A stretch of DNA of 64,000 nt from DASRAA01 sp963814165 (GTDB lineage Bacteria > Acidobacteriota > Terriglobia > Terriglobales > Acidobacteriaceae), in NCBI GenBank assembly GCA_963814165.1, contig CAWFBW010000021.1, positions 124,001 to 188,000 of the forward strand, read 5' to 3'. Made by a program: the position numbers and the translations under genes. The notes beneath the pieces are model-generated. The model saw only the letters and a list, made by a program, of their open reading frames with translations, did no database searches and was not told the origin of the DNA. Shown here in pieces: positions 52,561-62,570 of this stretch (positions are counted from its first letter, which is position 1; each line of letters begins with the position of its first letter).

Positions 52561-55500
52561 ATGCCTGTGTCGGAAATTCCGGTTTCGCTGGCCTGGGCCC
52601 ACCCCTTGGTGGCCGAATGGTTTCTCGGTAAGTTCGGGTCTCCGACTGAACCGCAGGAACAGGGCTGGCCCGAAATCCTCGCCGGGCGCACCACGCTGAT
52701 TTCTGCGCCCACCGGCTCCGGTAAGACGCTCTCCGCATTCCTCATCTGTATTGATCGCCTGGTGCGCAAAGCTCTCGACGGTACCCTGCTGAACCGCACC
52801 GAGGTGCTGTACGTCTCGCCGCTGAAGGCCCTCGGGAATGACATCCAGAAGAACCTCGAAGGCCCGCTGAGCGAGATCCTGGCTTTGGCCGCCGAGCGAG
52901 GCTTGCTGATGCCCGAAATACGCACCGCCGTCCGTACCGGGGACACGCTGGCCAAAGAGCGACGTGAGATGCTGAAGCGTCCGCCGCACATCCTGGTGAC
53001 AACTCCGGAGTCACTCTACATCTTGCTGACGGCCGAAAAGAGCCGGGCCATCTTGCGAGATGTGCAGACGGTGATCGTGGACGAAATTCACGCCGTCGCC
53101 GACGACAAGCGTGGCGCACACCTGGCCCTTTCTCTCGAGCGCCTCGATCGGTTGGCAGGACAACCGACACGCATTGGTCTGTCTGCGACACAGAAGCCCA
53201 TCGAAATCATCGCGCACTTTCTGACCGGCTCTGGCCGCCCTGCTCCGGCGATCGTCAACATCGGACATCGGCGGAAGCTCGACTTGGCGATCGAAGTTCC
53301 TGCGTCAGAGCTCGGCCCGGTTGCCAGCAATGAGATGTGGGGCGAGATCTATGACCGAATCGCGGCGTTGGTCCTCGAACATCGCTCCACGTTGGTCTTC
53401 GTCAACACGCGGCGGCTCGCGGAGCGGGTTGCGCTCCACCTGAGCGAGCGGATCGGCGAAGAACTCGTCGCCGCCCACCATGGGAGTCTAGCCCGGAAAC
53501 TGCGGCTGGCTGCCGAGAGAAAGCTGAAGAACGGCGAGATTCGGGTGCTGGTGGCGACCGCATCCCTGGAACTCGGCATCGACATCGGCAATGTCGATCT
53601 GGTGTGCCAGATCAACTCGCCGCGCGCAATCTCGGTGGCCTTGCAGCGCATTGGACGCGCCGGTCACTGGCGCGGGGCCGTTCCCAAAGGACACCTGTTT
53701 GTTACTACTCGCGACGATTTGGTGGAATGTGCCGCAAACATCCGGGCGATCAAAAGTGGTGATCTGGACCGCATCGCAATTCCTGAAAAGCCGCTCGACA
53801 TTCTCGCGCAGCAGATTGTCGCCATGTGCAGTTGCGAGGATTGGAACGAAGCGGAGTTGGCGGCCTGTGTGCGTCGAGCCTACCCGTACCGAGAACTGAG
53901 CGATGATGAGTTTGAAAGCATTATCCAGATGCTCTCTGCGGGCATCGCAGCACAGCGCGGTCGATACGGGGCCTACCTCCACCGCGACATGGTCAACCAG
54001 ATGCTGCGGGGACGGCGTGGGGCACGGCTGGCCGCAATCACCAGCGGCGGCGCGATTCCAGATACCGCGCTTTTCACCGTGGTTGTGCAACCCGACGAGA
54101 TTGTCATTGGCACGCTGGACGAAGACTTCGCGGTCGAAAGTAATGCAGGCGACATCTTCCTGCTGGGAAATGCCTCCTGGCGAATTACGCGCGTGGAATC
54201 GAGAACCGGCCGAGTGTTGGTGGAAGACGCCCATGGTGCGCCGCCCAGTGTGCCGTTCTGGCTGGGCGAAGCGCCTTCGCGCACTGCTGAACTTTCGCAC
54301 CATGTTGCCGAATTGCGCGAGCGGGTCAGCGCAATGCTGCCCGACACTGCACCTCTGCCGACGCAACCTTCGCCATATTCCGGCGATGGCGAAGCCGTCT
54401 CCAAGTTCCGGGCGCGCGGGCTGGAGTCGAGCCCCGAAATGCAAAATGCAGTGGCGTGGCTCAAAGCGGAATGTGGGCTCGATGACGCTGGTGCGCAGCA
54501 ATTGATCGAATACATCATCGAAGGCCGCGCGGTGCTGGGCGAGGTGCCGACGCAGAAGACCATCATCGCAGAACGCTTCTTCGATGAAGGCGGCGGAATG
54601 CAGCTCATCCTGCATGCGCCCTTCGGCGGACGAATTAACAAGGCGTGGGGACTGGCATTGCGCAAGCGCTTCTGCCGGTCGTTCAACTTCGAGTTGCAGG
54701 CGGCAGCGACCGACAACGGATTGAACATCGCCCTGGCCGAACAGCACAGCTTCCCTCTCGGCGATGTCTTTCATTACCTGCAATTGGAAACGGTGAACGA
54801 AATACTTGAGCAAGCGGCGCTGGCGTCTCCGATTTTCGGCACCCGATGGCGTTGGGATGCCAACCGAGCGCTTGCGCTGCTGCGGTTCCAGGGTGGTAAA
54901 AAGGTTCCGCCGCAAATTCAGCGCATTCGCAGCGACGACCTCTTAGCGGCAGTCTTCCCTGATGTGGCAGCTTGCTTCGAGAACATCGAAGGAGACATCA
55001 AAATCCCGGACCATCCGCTGGTGAAAGAAGTCATGAAAGACGTTCTCACCGAGGCGATGGATCTGGACGGGCTGCGCGCCGTTTTGACTGGGATTCTGGA
55101 CGGATCGATTCGGTGCCTTGCCGTGGACACGCCGATTCCGTCGCAGTTTTCGCACGAAATCCTCAACGCGAACCCGTACGCGTTCCTGGATGACGCTCCG
55201 CTGGAGGAGCGCCGGGCCCGTGCTGTGCAGATGCGCCGCATGCTGCCGGAAGCCGTTCTGAAGGAGGTTGGCCGGCTCGACCAAGATGCTATGGCCCGCG
55301 TCCGCGAGGAGGCCCTTCCGGACAGTCGAGGCGCAGACGAGTTGCATGATTCACTGCAGACCCTCGTAGCGCTGCCGGAGGATATTCCCGACGTCGCCTG
55401 GCAGGACCTGTCTTCGACATGGCGGCCGTGGCTTGCGGAGTTACTGGAAGGCTGGCGAGTCGTTCGCGCTTCCGTCGGCGACCGCAACTATTGGATCGCT

Positions 55501-56922
55501 TCGGAACGTGCCAAAGAGTTTGCGCTGATTTATCCCGATGCGAAGTTTGATGTCGCTCCTCCTGAGCTGCCCTCGAACGCGGTGTCTCGCGACGAGGCGT
55601 TGCTCTCCATGGTCAGGGGTTGGGTGATGCATTTGGGGCCGACGAACGCTTCGGCGCTCACGTACATGTTGGGACTGTCTGCTTCGGACGTGACCGGGGC
55701 GCTTCTGAGAATGGAGGCGAGCGGCACAGTACTGCGTGGCAACTTTACCGGCCAGGCCGCTGGCGATGAGCCACATACTGCGGAATGGTGTGACCGGCGG
55801 CTGTTGGCGCGCATTCACCATCTGACGATTGCCACGCTACGCAAGCAGGTCGAGCCAGTAACTGCGGCGCAGTACATGCGCTGGCTGCTGCGATGGCAAC
55901 ACGTTGCTCCCAACTCCCAAGTTGGCGGCGAGCGCGGACTACTCGAAGTCGTGCGGCAACTGCAGGGATTCGAGATTCCGGCGAACGCATGGGAAAAGCA
56001 GGTACTCAAGCCGCGCGTCAATGCTTACGATCCGGCGATGCTCGACCAGCTTTGCCTCACGGGCGCTGTGGGATGGGGTCGATTATCGCCTCATCCGGCG
56101 ACGCTGGAGGACGCGGGTAATGGGAAGCGGCGCGTCGTTCCGACCAGCGTGGCTCCGATTACGTTCTTCGTGCGGGAAGATTCGGACTGGATGAGGCCGA
56201 GAAATCCCGATAATACGGAAGGCGATGAGCGGGTTCTGACTGATAGCGCGAGAACGGTGTCGGAGTTTCTGCGTAAGCGGGGCGCGTCGTTCTTTGCGGA
56301 CATCGTTCGCGGAACCGAGATGCTTAAGGCGGAGATTGAGACAGCGCTCTGGGAGTTGGTCGCTGCGGGACTGGTGACGGCTGATGGATTTGAAAACCTG
56401 CGAATGCTGATTAATCCCAGCCGCAGGGCAACGCCGGGGGCGCCCAAGCTGGCGAAGCCGCGTCATTCTACGGGGCGCTGGTCGCTGCTCTATACAGCCG
56501 AAGTTGCCGACCGCAATAAGACGCTGGAGGCAACCTGCCAGATGCTGCTTCGGCGATACGGAGTGGTGTTCCGCGAGGTGCTGGCACGCGAGTCGAATTT
56601 GCCCAAATGGCGCGAGTTGCTGATCGCGTATCGGCGACTCGAGGACCGCGGCGAAGTGCGGGGCGGCAGGTTCGTGAATGGTTTCCTGGGCGAGCAGTTT
56701 GCGCTGCCGGAAGCGGTAGAGTCGCTGCGCGCGATGCGCAATCTGCCCGCGACTGGCGAGACACTGGTAGTATCGGCGGCCGATCCGTTGAATCTCGTCG
56801 GTTTCATCGTGCCAGGAGAGCGAACGCCGGCAATCTCGGGCCGATATGTAAAGTTCCGCGATGGAGTGGCCGTCGATCCGGAAGAGCGAAACGCTTTGCT
56901 ACGCGAGGCCGGTGCGCAATGA
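52561..56922 (+). CDS. lhr: Lhr-family ATP-dependent helicase
   Basis: Very large superfamily 2 helicase, 1453 residues from the chosen ATG. Walker A (SAPTGSGKTLSAFL) is at 49-56, the DEIH box near 180 (VIVDEIHAVADDKRG), SATQKP is motif III, and motifs IV-VI include LVFVNTRRLAERVALHLSER, TASLELGIDIGNVDLV and QRIGRAGH. The long C-terminal part contains the Lhr winged helix and the Lhr-core beta-barrel and DUF1998-free tail. Lhr enzymes act in DNA repair and unwind RNA-DNA hybrids. It overlaps the next gene by ATGA, so they are coupled. Confidence 0.94.
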   Translation: MPVSEIPVSLAWAHPLVAEWFLGKFGSPTEPQEQGWPEILAGRTTLISAPTGSGKTLSAFLICIDRLVRKALDGTLLNRTEVLYVSPLKALGNDIQKNLEGPLSEILALAAERGLLMPEIRTAVRTGDTLAKERREMLKRPPHILVTTPESLYILLTAEKSRAILRDVQTVIVDEIHAVADDKRGAHLALSLERLDRLAGQPTRIGLSATQKPIEIIAHFLTGSGRPAPAIVNIGHRRKLDLAIEVPASELGPVASNEMWGEIYDRIAALVLEHRSTLVFVNTRRLAERVALHLSERIGEELVAAHHGSLARKLRLAAERKLKNGEIRVLVATASLELGIDIGNVDLVCQINSPRAISVALQRIGRAGHWRGAVPKGHLFVTTRDDLVECAANIRAIKSGDLDRIAIPEKPLDILAQQIVAMCSCEDWNEAELAACVRRAYPYRELSDDEFESIIQMLSAGIAAQRGRYGAYLHRDMVNQMLRGRRGARLAAITSGGAIPDTALFTVVVQPDEIVIGTLDEDFAVESNAGDIFLLGNASWRITRVESRTGRVLVEDAHGAPPSVPFWLGEAPSRTAELSHHVAELRERVSAMLPDTAPLPTQPSPYSGDGEAVSKFRARGLESSPEMQNAVAWLKAECGLDDAGAQQLIEYIIEGRAVLGEVPTQKTIIAERFFDEGGGMQLILHAPFGGRINKAWGLALRKRFCRSFNFELQAAATDNGLNIALAEQHSFPLGDVFHYLQLETVNEILEQAALASPIFGTRWRWDANRALALLRFQGGKKVPPQIQRIRSDDLLAAVFPDVAACFENIEGDIKIPDHPLVKEVMKDVLTEAMDLDGLRAVLTGILDGSIRCLAVDTPIPSQFSHEILNANPYAFLDDAPLEERRARAVQMRRMLPEAVLKEVGRLDQDAMARVREEALPDSRGADELHDSLQTLVALPEDIPDVAWQDLSSTWRPWLAELLEGWRVVRASVGDRNYWIASERAKEFALIYPDAKFDVAPPELPSNAVSRDEALLSMVRGWVMHLGPTNASALTYMLGLSASDVTGALLRMEASGTVLRGNFTGQAAGDEPHTAEWCDRRLLARIHHLTIATLRKQVEPVTAAQYMRWLLRWQHVAPNSQVGGERGLLEVVRQLQGFEIPANAWEKQVLKPRVNAYDPAMLDQLCLTGAVGWGRLSPHPATLEDAGNGKRRVVPTSVAPITFFVREDSDWMRPRNPDNTEGDERVLTDSARTVSEFLRKRGASFFADIVRGTEMLKAEIETALWELVAAGLVTADGFENLRMLINPSRRATPGAPKLAKPRHSTGRWSLLYTAEVADRNKTLEATCQMLLRRYGVVFREVLARESNLPKWRELLIAYRRLEDRGEVRGGRFVNGFLGEQFALPEAVESLRAMRNLPATGETLVVSAADPLNLVGFIVPGERTPAISGRYVKFRDGVAVDPEERNALLREAGAQ

Positions 56923-57113
56923 TCGACCGCGAACTGATCGAGGGCATCGATTACTACGTGGAAGGCGGCCTGTTTGTTTTTACGGCTGAGTACCTGCGCG
57001 AGCGCGGGTATTGCTGCACGTCGGGATGTAGACATTGTCCCTACGGATTTGAGCGAGAAGTTTCCCCTCCGTCGGAGATTGACTTGCAGCGGAGCGACGA
57101 AAGCGAGACGTAG
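56919..57113 (+). CDS. DUF5522-type Cys-rich small protein
   Basis: A 64-residue protein with a dense cysteine motif in ERGYCCTSGCRHCPYGFERE, which could bind zinc or a metal cluster, preceded by GIDYYVEGGLFVFTAEYLRE. This is the pattern I know as DUF5522. Its ATG overlaps the lhr TGA, which strongly suggests translation from the same message and perhaps a role with the helicase. Role unknown. Confidence 0.75.
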   Translation: MIDRELIEGIDYYVEGGLFVFTAEYLRERGYCCTSGCRHCPYGFEREVSPPSEIDLQRSDESET

Positions 57114-57142
57114 CCCGCTCCCGCCGCGTGACTCGCGCGGAC

Positions 57143-57541
57143 TTATCCCATCGTACTGAATTTCTCAGGCGTGATCTTCAGCAGCACCCGCTGCTCGCCG
57201 GGGCGGGCCCAGGGATACTTGTCCTGGCCGATGTACTTTTTTGCCATCTTGTCGATGTGCGTGGACGCACCTTCCGTGGTGATCTCGTCGACCTTTCCAC
57301 GAACCTCAAGATAGCGATACGGATTCTCCGGATCAATCAACGTGACGGCCACGCGGGGATCGCGGCGGACGTTCTTGTCTTTCTGACGACCGAGCGCGGT
57401 GTTGACGACGATCTTGCCGTCGATGAGATCGATCCAAACCGGGGTCGTCTGCGGGCTGCCGTCGGGCATAAGGGTGGTGAAGCTTCCGAATGCGGGTTTC
57501 TGGAAAAGGTCTTTGTGAGTCTCAGGAACTGCTGCGGACAT
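57143..57541 (-). CDS. PPOX-class flavin/F420-binding protein
   Basis: A 132-residue split-barrel protein of the pyridoxamine-phosphate-oxidase-like family, binding FMN or F420. It shows FGSFTTLMPDGSPQTTPVWI, IVVNTALGRQKDKNVRRDPR, VAVTLIDPENPYRYLEVRGK and the C-terminal VLLKITPEKFS. The family includes F420-dependent reductases and biliverdin reductases, and the substrate cannot be told. A clear AGGAG precedes the ATG on the minus strand. It converges on the lhr unit. Confidence 0.85.
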   Translation of the reverse strand: MSAAVPETHKDLFQKPAFGSFTTLMPDGSPQTTPVWIDLIDGKIVVNTALGRQKDKNVRRDPRVAVTLIDPENPYRYLEVRGKVDEITTEGASTHIDKMAKKYIGQDKYPWARPGEQRVLLKITPEKFSTMG

Positions 57542-58461
57542 GGAACTTCTCCTTGGCGGCGATTGTGGCGCGGCACTGGTCGCAGCGCCACTGCGTTTGA
57601 TGCCGATGCAATTTTAGAGCAGTCTGGTTATTGGTGTGGCCGAGGAACAGTTTTAGTGCCGTCCGCTGAAGCCGATTCCCGTCAGAACCACAACTTGTGT
57701 AGTAGTGACGTATAACACAACAACAGAATAAATAAAACTCACGACTGTTTAGAATCAAACGTTTAGCTGGAAATTGTTCGTATGTCATTGATTCATCAGC
57801 CGGTTATACGTATCCATGTCTGCGCGTAAGACTTAGCGCCCATTCTTCAGGGCTGGACGGTCGGCTCTAGAGGCTGCTGAAAAAAGAGTCGACCGAGTAA
57901 ACTCGGCTATTTGTCGAACCAAGAGTCAATAGCTTACGGGCCAAGATTGGGTCGAAAACGCCCCAAAATTACTACCTTGGTTCTTTTTTCAGCAGCCTCT
58001 CTAGCCGACTGCGGAAATTTTCAATGAGCATGTTTGCAGCGCGCGCTGGGCGCGGATTAACCAAAGACACAGATCCCTTGGCCCCATCGATCAAGTTTTA
58101 GTGGCTAAGAAAAGGCGCTGCAAGAAAATTCGGTGGAGCAAAAAAACTAAAGTAACCAAAACGAACCAAAATGGGAATCGGTTGTGTATGGAAAGCCCTG
58201 CAACGGACCCGGAGCTCGCCGCTGTGGAGCCTTAGAGCCGCCTGCTTGTTGGAGCCGTTTTTGTCGCGTCAGATGGAGCCGACTCCCATCAGAACTTTGA
58301 CGCCGAGACGCCGCGCTGAAACGCGGCTTACGCAATCCCCGATCAGCTACTGAATTCACCATACCGGTCTACGTGCGGCGGTGGTGTTTGCAGCCACACG
58401 GAGGCGTTGAGACGGGGCTGGGTTGTCGCAGCCCCAACCGGCTATTGGATTTGGTTCTACT
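57542..58461. other. Gap with MITE copy 2
   Basis: Apart from the MITE at 57870, this 0.92-kb region contains no supported gene. An AT-rich patch at 57690-57790 may hold the promoter of the PPOX gene. The part from 58012 to 58461, downstream of xylA, includes only short chance frames. Confidence 0.45.
57870..57999. mobile_element. 130-bp MITE, copy 2
   Basis: Same length as copy 1 at 16774 and identical at 129 of 130 positions as compared by eye (one A/G change near the left end). It is flanked by the 4-base duplication TCTA (57866-57869, 58000-58003). The next bases, GTCGGC on the left and GCCGAC on the right, are complementary, so it too sits in the loop of a palindrome. The 41 kb distance and different loop show an independent insertion. 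Confidence 0.92.
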
Positions 58462-59631
58462 TCATCGGACGCCCATCAGCAGTTCCATCGTGAGCTGATC
58501 GAGGCGTTCGTACTGCAGGCCCTTCTGAGCCAACGCCACGCGGTCATAGGGCGTTGCCAAAAGCTTCTGTGCGCCGGCGGTTGAGTAGCTGCCGACTTGG
58601 CTTCCCTTGGCGTTGCTGGCCGCGATCTCCTGCACGATAGCCTGAATCTCCTTATCTTCATTCCACTGCCGCGCCTTCTCCTTGAAGATGACATAGGTGC
58701 GCATGCAGCCGCGGGCAAAGTCCTTTACGCCTTCGATGTCTTCGGTACGGTAGGCGTGAGCGTCAAAGTGGCGGGGACCGGCGTAGCCGACGTCCTCAAG
58801 GAACTTGACCAGGAAGAACATGGCTTTCGGCGTGGTTGCACCGAAGCGAAAGTCCTGATCGTAGCGGCCGGGGTTCTGGTCGTTGAGGTCAATGTGGAAG
58901 AGCTTGCCACACTCCCACGCCTGGGCGACGGCATGAAGCATGTTGAGCCCGGGCATCTGCTCGTGGGCGACCTCGGGATTTACTCCGACCATTTCGGGAT
59001 GCGCCAAGGTCGGGATGAAGCCGAGATAAGCTCCCGTGGTTGCCATGTAGATATCGCCGCGAGGCTCGTTGGGCTTGGCTTCCATGGCGAACTTGAATCC
59101 GTACTTCTTGTCGAGGTTGTATTCGCAAAGGTAGTCAATTGCTTCGCGCAGGCGCTTGATGGCATCGTCAGGGCGACGGCAGGCGTCGGTTTCAGTTCCC
59201 TCTCGTCCGCCCCACAGGACAAAGATCTTTGCGCCCAGTTCGGCGCCGAGGTCCATGGCGGTCATCGTCTTCTGCACGGCGTAGGCGCGAACGGCGGGAT
59301 CGTTGGAAGTAAACGCTCCGTCACGAAATACGGGATCGTAGAACAAATTGACCGTGGCCATCGGCACACAGATTCCATGTTTTTCGCACGCCGCCTTGAA
59401 CTCGCGGACGATGCGATCGCGCTCGGAGGGTGTCGCATTAATTGGCACCAGATCGTTGTCGTGGAGGTTTACTCCCCACGCGCCAACCTCGGCGAGCATG
59501 GCCACGATGTCATTGGGTGGAATGGTGGGACGGACAGCTTCGCCAAAAGGATCGCGTCCGCGATTGCCCAGGGTCCATAGCCCGAATGAGAATTTGTGCT
59601 CGGGATGGGGATCGTACTTATCGTTTGCCAT
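58462..59631 (-). CDS. xylA: Xylose isomerase
   Basis: Converts D-xylose to D-xylulose (and glucose to fructose). The 389-residue length and FSFGLWTLGNRGRDPFG start place it with the shorter class I enzymes known from Actinobacteria. The catalytic His is H57 in VNLHDNDLVP; metal ligands lie in KFAMEAKPNEPRGD, the HIDLNDQNPGRYDQDF segment, and HFDAHAYRT. It starts 22 bases after the xylB stop and is the second gene of a xylB-xylA unit controlled by a divergent LacI-type gene. Confidence 0.96.
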   Translation of the reverse strand: MANDKYDPHPEHKFSFGLWTLGNRGRDPFGEAVRPTIPPNDIVAMLAEVGAWGVNLHDNDLVPINATPSERDRIVREFKAACEKHGICVPMATVNLFYDPVFRDGAFTSNDPAVRAYAVQKTMTAMDLGAELGAKIFVLWGGREGTETDACRRPDDAIKRLREAIDYLCEYNLDKKYGFKFAMEAKPNEPRGDIYMATTGAYLGFIPTLAHPEMVGVNPEVAHEQMPGLNMLHAVAQAWECGKLFHIDLNDQNPGRYDQDFRFGATTPKAMFFLVKFLEDVGYAGPRHFDAHAYRTEDIEGVKDFARGCMRTYVIFKEKARQWNEDKEIQAIVQEIAASNAKGSQVGSYSTAGAQKLLATPYDRVALAQKGLQYERLDQLTMELLMGVR

Positions 59632-59653
59632 GATTCCTCCAGGGATTTGCGAT

Positions 59654-61177
59654 TTACTTGAGTGCTGATGAACTCGAACTGAACCGAATACCTCGCAGCG
59701 CAGGATAGACGCGGCGGAAGACTTCGTACTGTTGATCCATGAGAGCTTTGGTTGCAGGATTGGGTTTGATCTCGTGAGCTACCCGAACCGAAGCTTCGCA
59801 GGCTTCGTCAACACTCGACCACGTGCCCGCGCCTACGCCCGCCAGCAAGGCGGCTCCGTAAGCAGCGCCTTCTTCCGCCTGGAGCACTTCCACGGAGTGC
59901 CCGTAAATGTCAGCTTGAATCTGACGCCACAGCTTGGAGCGCGCTCCACCGCCGCCAAGGCGAATGGTCGTGACCGGCACCTTCATTTCGCCAAAGATTG
60001 AGAAGGAGTCGCGCAAGCTGAAGGCGACGCCTTCCATGATGGCCCGCGCAACATGCCCGCGGCCGTGGTTCGCGGCCAGCCCGATCAGCGCAGCGCGCGC
60101 CTCCGGATCAAGGTGCGGAGTACGTTCACCCATGAGATAGGGAGCCCAGAGCACACCGTCGCAACCTGGCGGAACGGCCTCCGCTTCGTCGCAGATACGC
60201 TCATAAGGATCGCGACCATCGTCGGCCGAGGCGCCGAAGTTATCGCGGAACCAGCGCAGGGAGAGGCCGGCGGACTGGGTGACGCCCATGATGTGCCAAC
60301 GCCCGGGAATCGCATGACAGAAGGTATGCAGCCGGCCCCTGGGATCAAGCGCAGGGCGATCCGTAGCAGCAAACACGACGCCTGACGTACCGATGGTGGC
60401 ATGTACGGAACCGGGTCTGACGATGCCCATTCCGACGGCTCCGGCGGCCTGGTCACCGGCACCGGCGACGAGAGGCGTACCTTCGAGTAAGCCAGTCGCC
60501 TCGGCGCCTGATTTGGAAACTGTGGCGCATACGTCAGGCGATTCAAAGAGGGACGGGAGGCAGCTCGGGTTCAGTCCCGTGGCGCCCGCCATTTCTGTAG
60601 ACCAACGACGGTTCGTCACATCGAGCAGGAGCGTTCCGGAGGCATCCGCCATATCCATTCCGTACTGGCCGGAGAGGCGGAAGCGAACGTAATCCTTTGG
60701 GAGCAGCAGAGTCTGAAAGCGCTCGAAGAGATGCGGTTCGTGTTTGCGAACCCATAGCAGCTTCGTCAGGGTGAAATTGGTAAGCGGGGGATTGCAGGTC
60801 CAGGTGATAATCTGGCTTTCGCCGAGTTGCGCGGAAAGCTCCGCGGCTTCGTCGGCCGTGCGTTGGTCGCACCAAATGAGAGCTGGCCGCAAAACCTGTC
60901 CCGCCGAGTCGAGAAGCACTGCGCCATGCATCTGGCCGGAAAAGCCGGCGGCCGCGACTTCAGACGCCGGCGTTCGCGACTCTTTCAGCAGTTCGCGGAT
61001 GGCCTCGCAGGTAGCGCGCCACCAGTCGTGGGGATCCTGTTCGGCCCAACCGGTTCTTGGCGAGGCAAACGGTTTGTGTTCAGAAGTGCGCGAGGCAATC
61101 ACTGAGCCCGCGTTGTCAAGCAGCACAGCCCTGGTGCCGCCCGTACCGACGTCAATACCAAGAAGTCTCGATGGCAT
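59654..61177 (-). CDS. xylB: Xylulokinase
   Basis: FGGY-family kinase that makes xylulose 5-phosphate for the pentose phosphate pathway, 507 residues. The phosphate-binding start is LLGIDVGTGGTRAVLLD, substrate residues lie in AAGFSGQMHGAVLLD (Met-His-Gly) and YGMDMADASGTLL with the catalytic Asp region, and the C-terminal signature appears as IRLGGGGARSKLWRQIQADI. ATG 61177 is used; an upstream TTG adds only five residues. Together with xylA it completes xylose catabolism. Confidence 0.95.
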   Translation of the reverse strand: MPSRLLGIDVGTGGTRAVLLDNAGSVIASRTSEHKPFASPRTGWAEQDPHDWWRATCEAIRELLKESRTPASEVAAAGFSGQMHGAVLLDSAGQVLRPALIWCDQRTADEAAELSAQLGESQIITWTCNPPLTNFTLTKLLWVRKHEPHLFERFQTLLLPKDYVRFRLSGQYGMDMADASGTLLLDVTNRRWSTEMAGATGLNPSCLPSLFESPDVCATVSKSGAEATGLLEGTPLVAGAGDQAAGAVGMGIVRPGSVHATIGTSGVVFAATDRPALDPRGRLHTFCHAIPGRWHIMGVTQSAGLSLRWFRDNFGASADDGRDPYERICDEAEAVPPGCDGVLWAPYLMGERTPHLDPEARAALIGLAANHGRGHVARAIMEGVAFSLRDSFSIFGEMKVPVTTIRLGGGGARSKLWRQIQADIYGHSVEVLQAEEGAAYGAALLAGVGAGTWSSVDEACEASVRVAHEIKPNPATKALMDQQYEVFRRVYPALRGIRFSSSSSALK

Positions 61178-61318
61178 GAAGAGCGATTCCAAACTGGGGT
61201 CCGAGTCATGCGGACATCCGAGGTGAGCACGGGCGACCGAAAAGCACGTTTCAAACAGGTGCGATCTCGGATCCCTTTTCGATTATTACGCGGAATGGGA
61301 TGAAAGAAAAGCCAAATC

Positions 61319-61334
61319 GTGTACGTTAACGGTG
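61319..61334. promoter_or_regulatory. Candidate operator for the LacI-type regulator
   Basis: A palindromic core CGTTAACG at 61324-61331 lies in the 235-base divergent region between xylB and the regulator gene. LacI-family operators are short palindromes of this type. The outer bases match only partly, so this is a position-based guess. Confidence 0.3.
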
Positions 61335-61412
61335 ATATAAATGAGGGTCCGGAACCCAAAGCAGCTGCTTCCCCGTTGAGGGGGACTCCAGGAAGAGACC
61401 GAGGCCTGTCCC

Positions 61413-62471
61413 ATGAAGAGTAACCGGAGTGGAATTCCGCGGATTGCCGAACTAGCCGGGGTGTCGATCGGCACGGTCGACCGGGCCCTGCATGGCCGTC
61501 CGGGCATCAACGATGAAACCCGGCAACGAGTGCTCGACATTGCAAAAAAGATCGGCTACCGGCCGAACCTGGCCGCAAGATCGTTGTCTACGGGCAAGCG
61601 AGTCAGAATTGGCGTCTGCGTTCCGCAGGAGATCCGGTATTTTTACAACGAAATGTGGGAAGGGATACACGAAGAGGTGCGCCGCTACTCGGATCGCGGA
61701 GTCGATTTTCTTCTGCACCCTGTGCCGGAACTCGGCAAGGGAGAGAAACAGGCCTTCAGCAAGATAGTGGAATCAGACGTGCGCGGAATCGTAATGACTC
61801 CGGGAGTTCCGGAGACCATGACGCCGTTGATTGATGCAGCCGAGGCTAACGGCATTCGCGTCGTGTGCGTTTCGACGGATGCTCCGGAAAGCAAGCGCTC
61901 TTGCGTCGTGTGCGTTGAGCCGCGGCTGAACGGTGCGATGGCCGGCGAGTTGATGGCGAAGTTCGTTCCATGCGGTGGGAAGGCTGCGATCATCACGGGC
62001 ATGCTGGAAACTGTCGACCACCTTAAAAAAACTGAGGGTTTCACACAGAGTTTCACGAAGTACTGCCAGGGCGGCTCGGTGGTGGCGACCATCGAAGGCC
62101 ACGAGGATCCGGAAGAGAGTTTTAGGAAGACGGAGAAACTTTTCCAGCAATTTCCCGAGCTCGACGGCATTTACGTCAACACGGTGAACTGCCTGCCGGT
62201 CTGCCGAGCGCTGGCGGCTGCGAAGCTGGAAAATCGCGTGCGGCTCATTACGACTGACCTGTTCCGAGAAATGGTCCCTCTGTTTCGAGCCGGCACCATT
62301 GATGCGTCCATGCATCAGCGCCCGTATCGACAAGGCCAGCTTGCGATTCGCACGCTGGCCGAGCATCTGCTGCATGACGCTGAATTGCCGAAGTCGCATT
62401 ACCTGAATCCGGGCGTGATATTGCGTTCCAACCTTCGCTTGTTTCGGGAGACTGGCGGGATGGGGGGGTAG
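61413..62471 (+). CDS. LacI-family transcriptional regulator (likely xylose operon)
   Basis: A 352-residue regulator with the N-terminal helix-turn-helix and hinge (IPRIAELAGVSIGTVDRALH, GYRPNLAARSLSTGKRVRIG) and a periplasmic-binding-protein-like sensor domain. VDRAL replaces the common VSRVL in the second helix, as in regulators with periplasmic binding-protein type 1 folds resembling XylR/rhizopine types. It is divergent from xylB-xylA, which suggests that xylose or xylulose is the signal. Start: ATG after AGAGACCGAGG. Confidence 0.9.
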   Translation: MKSNRSGIPRIAELAGVSIGTVDRALHGRPGINDETRQRVLDIAKKIGYRPNLAARSLSTGKRVRIGVCVPQEIRYFYNEMWEGIHEEVRRYSDRGVDFLLHPVPELGKGEKQAFSKIVESDVRGIVMTPGVPETMTPLIDAAEANGIRVVCVSTDAPESKRSCVVCVEPRLNGAMAGELMAKFVPCGGKAAIITGMLETVDHLKKTEGFTQSFTKYCQGGSVVATIEGHEDPEESFRKTEKLFQQFPELDGIYVNTVNCLPVCRALAAAKLENRVRLITTDLFREMVPLFRAGTIDASMHQRPYRQGQLAIRTLAEHLLHDAELPKSHYLNPGVILRSNLRLFRETGGMGG

Positions 62472-62570
62472 ATCTGGCGCAGACGTCTGCCGGATGGAGC
62501 AAGATGCCGGTTTCGATATCTTCCCGGCGCTTCTGTTACCTTATTGACCAATCCAATTCAGGAGGCCGCG

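Noticed and set aside
58147..58362. Short frames downstream of xylA
   Set aside because: Arg/Ser-rich chance frames on both strands without starts supported by ribosome sites.
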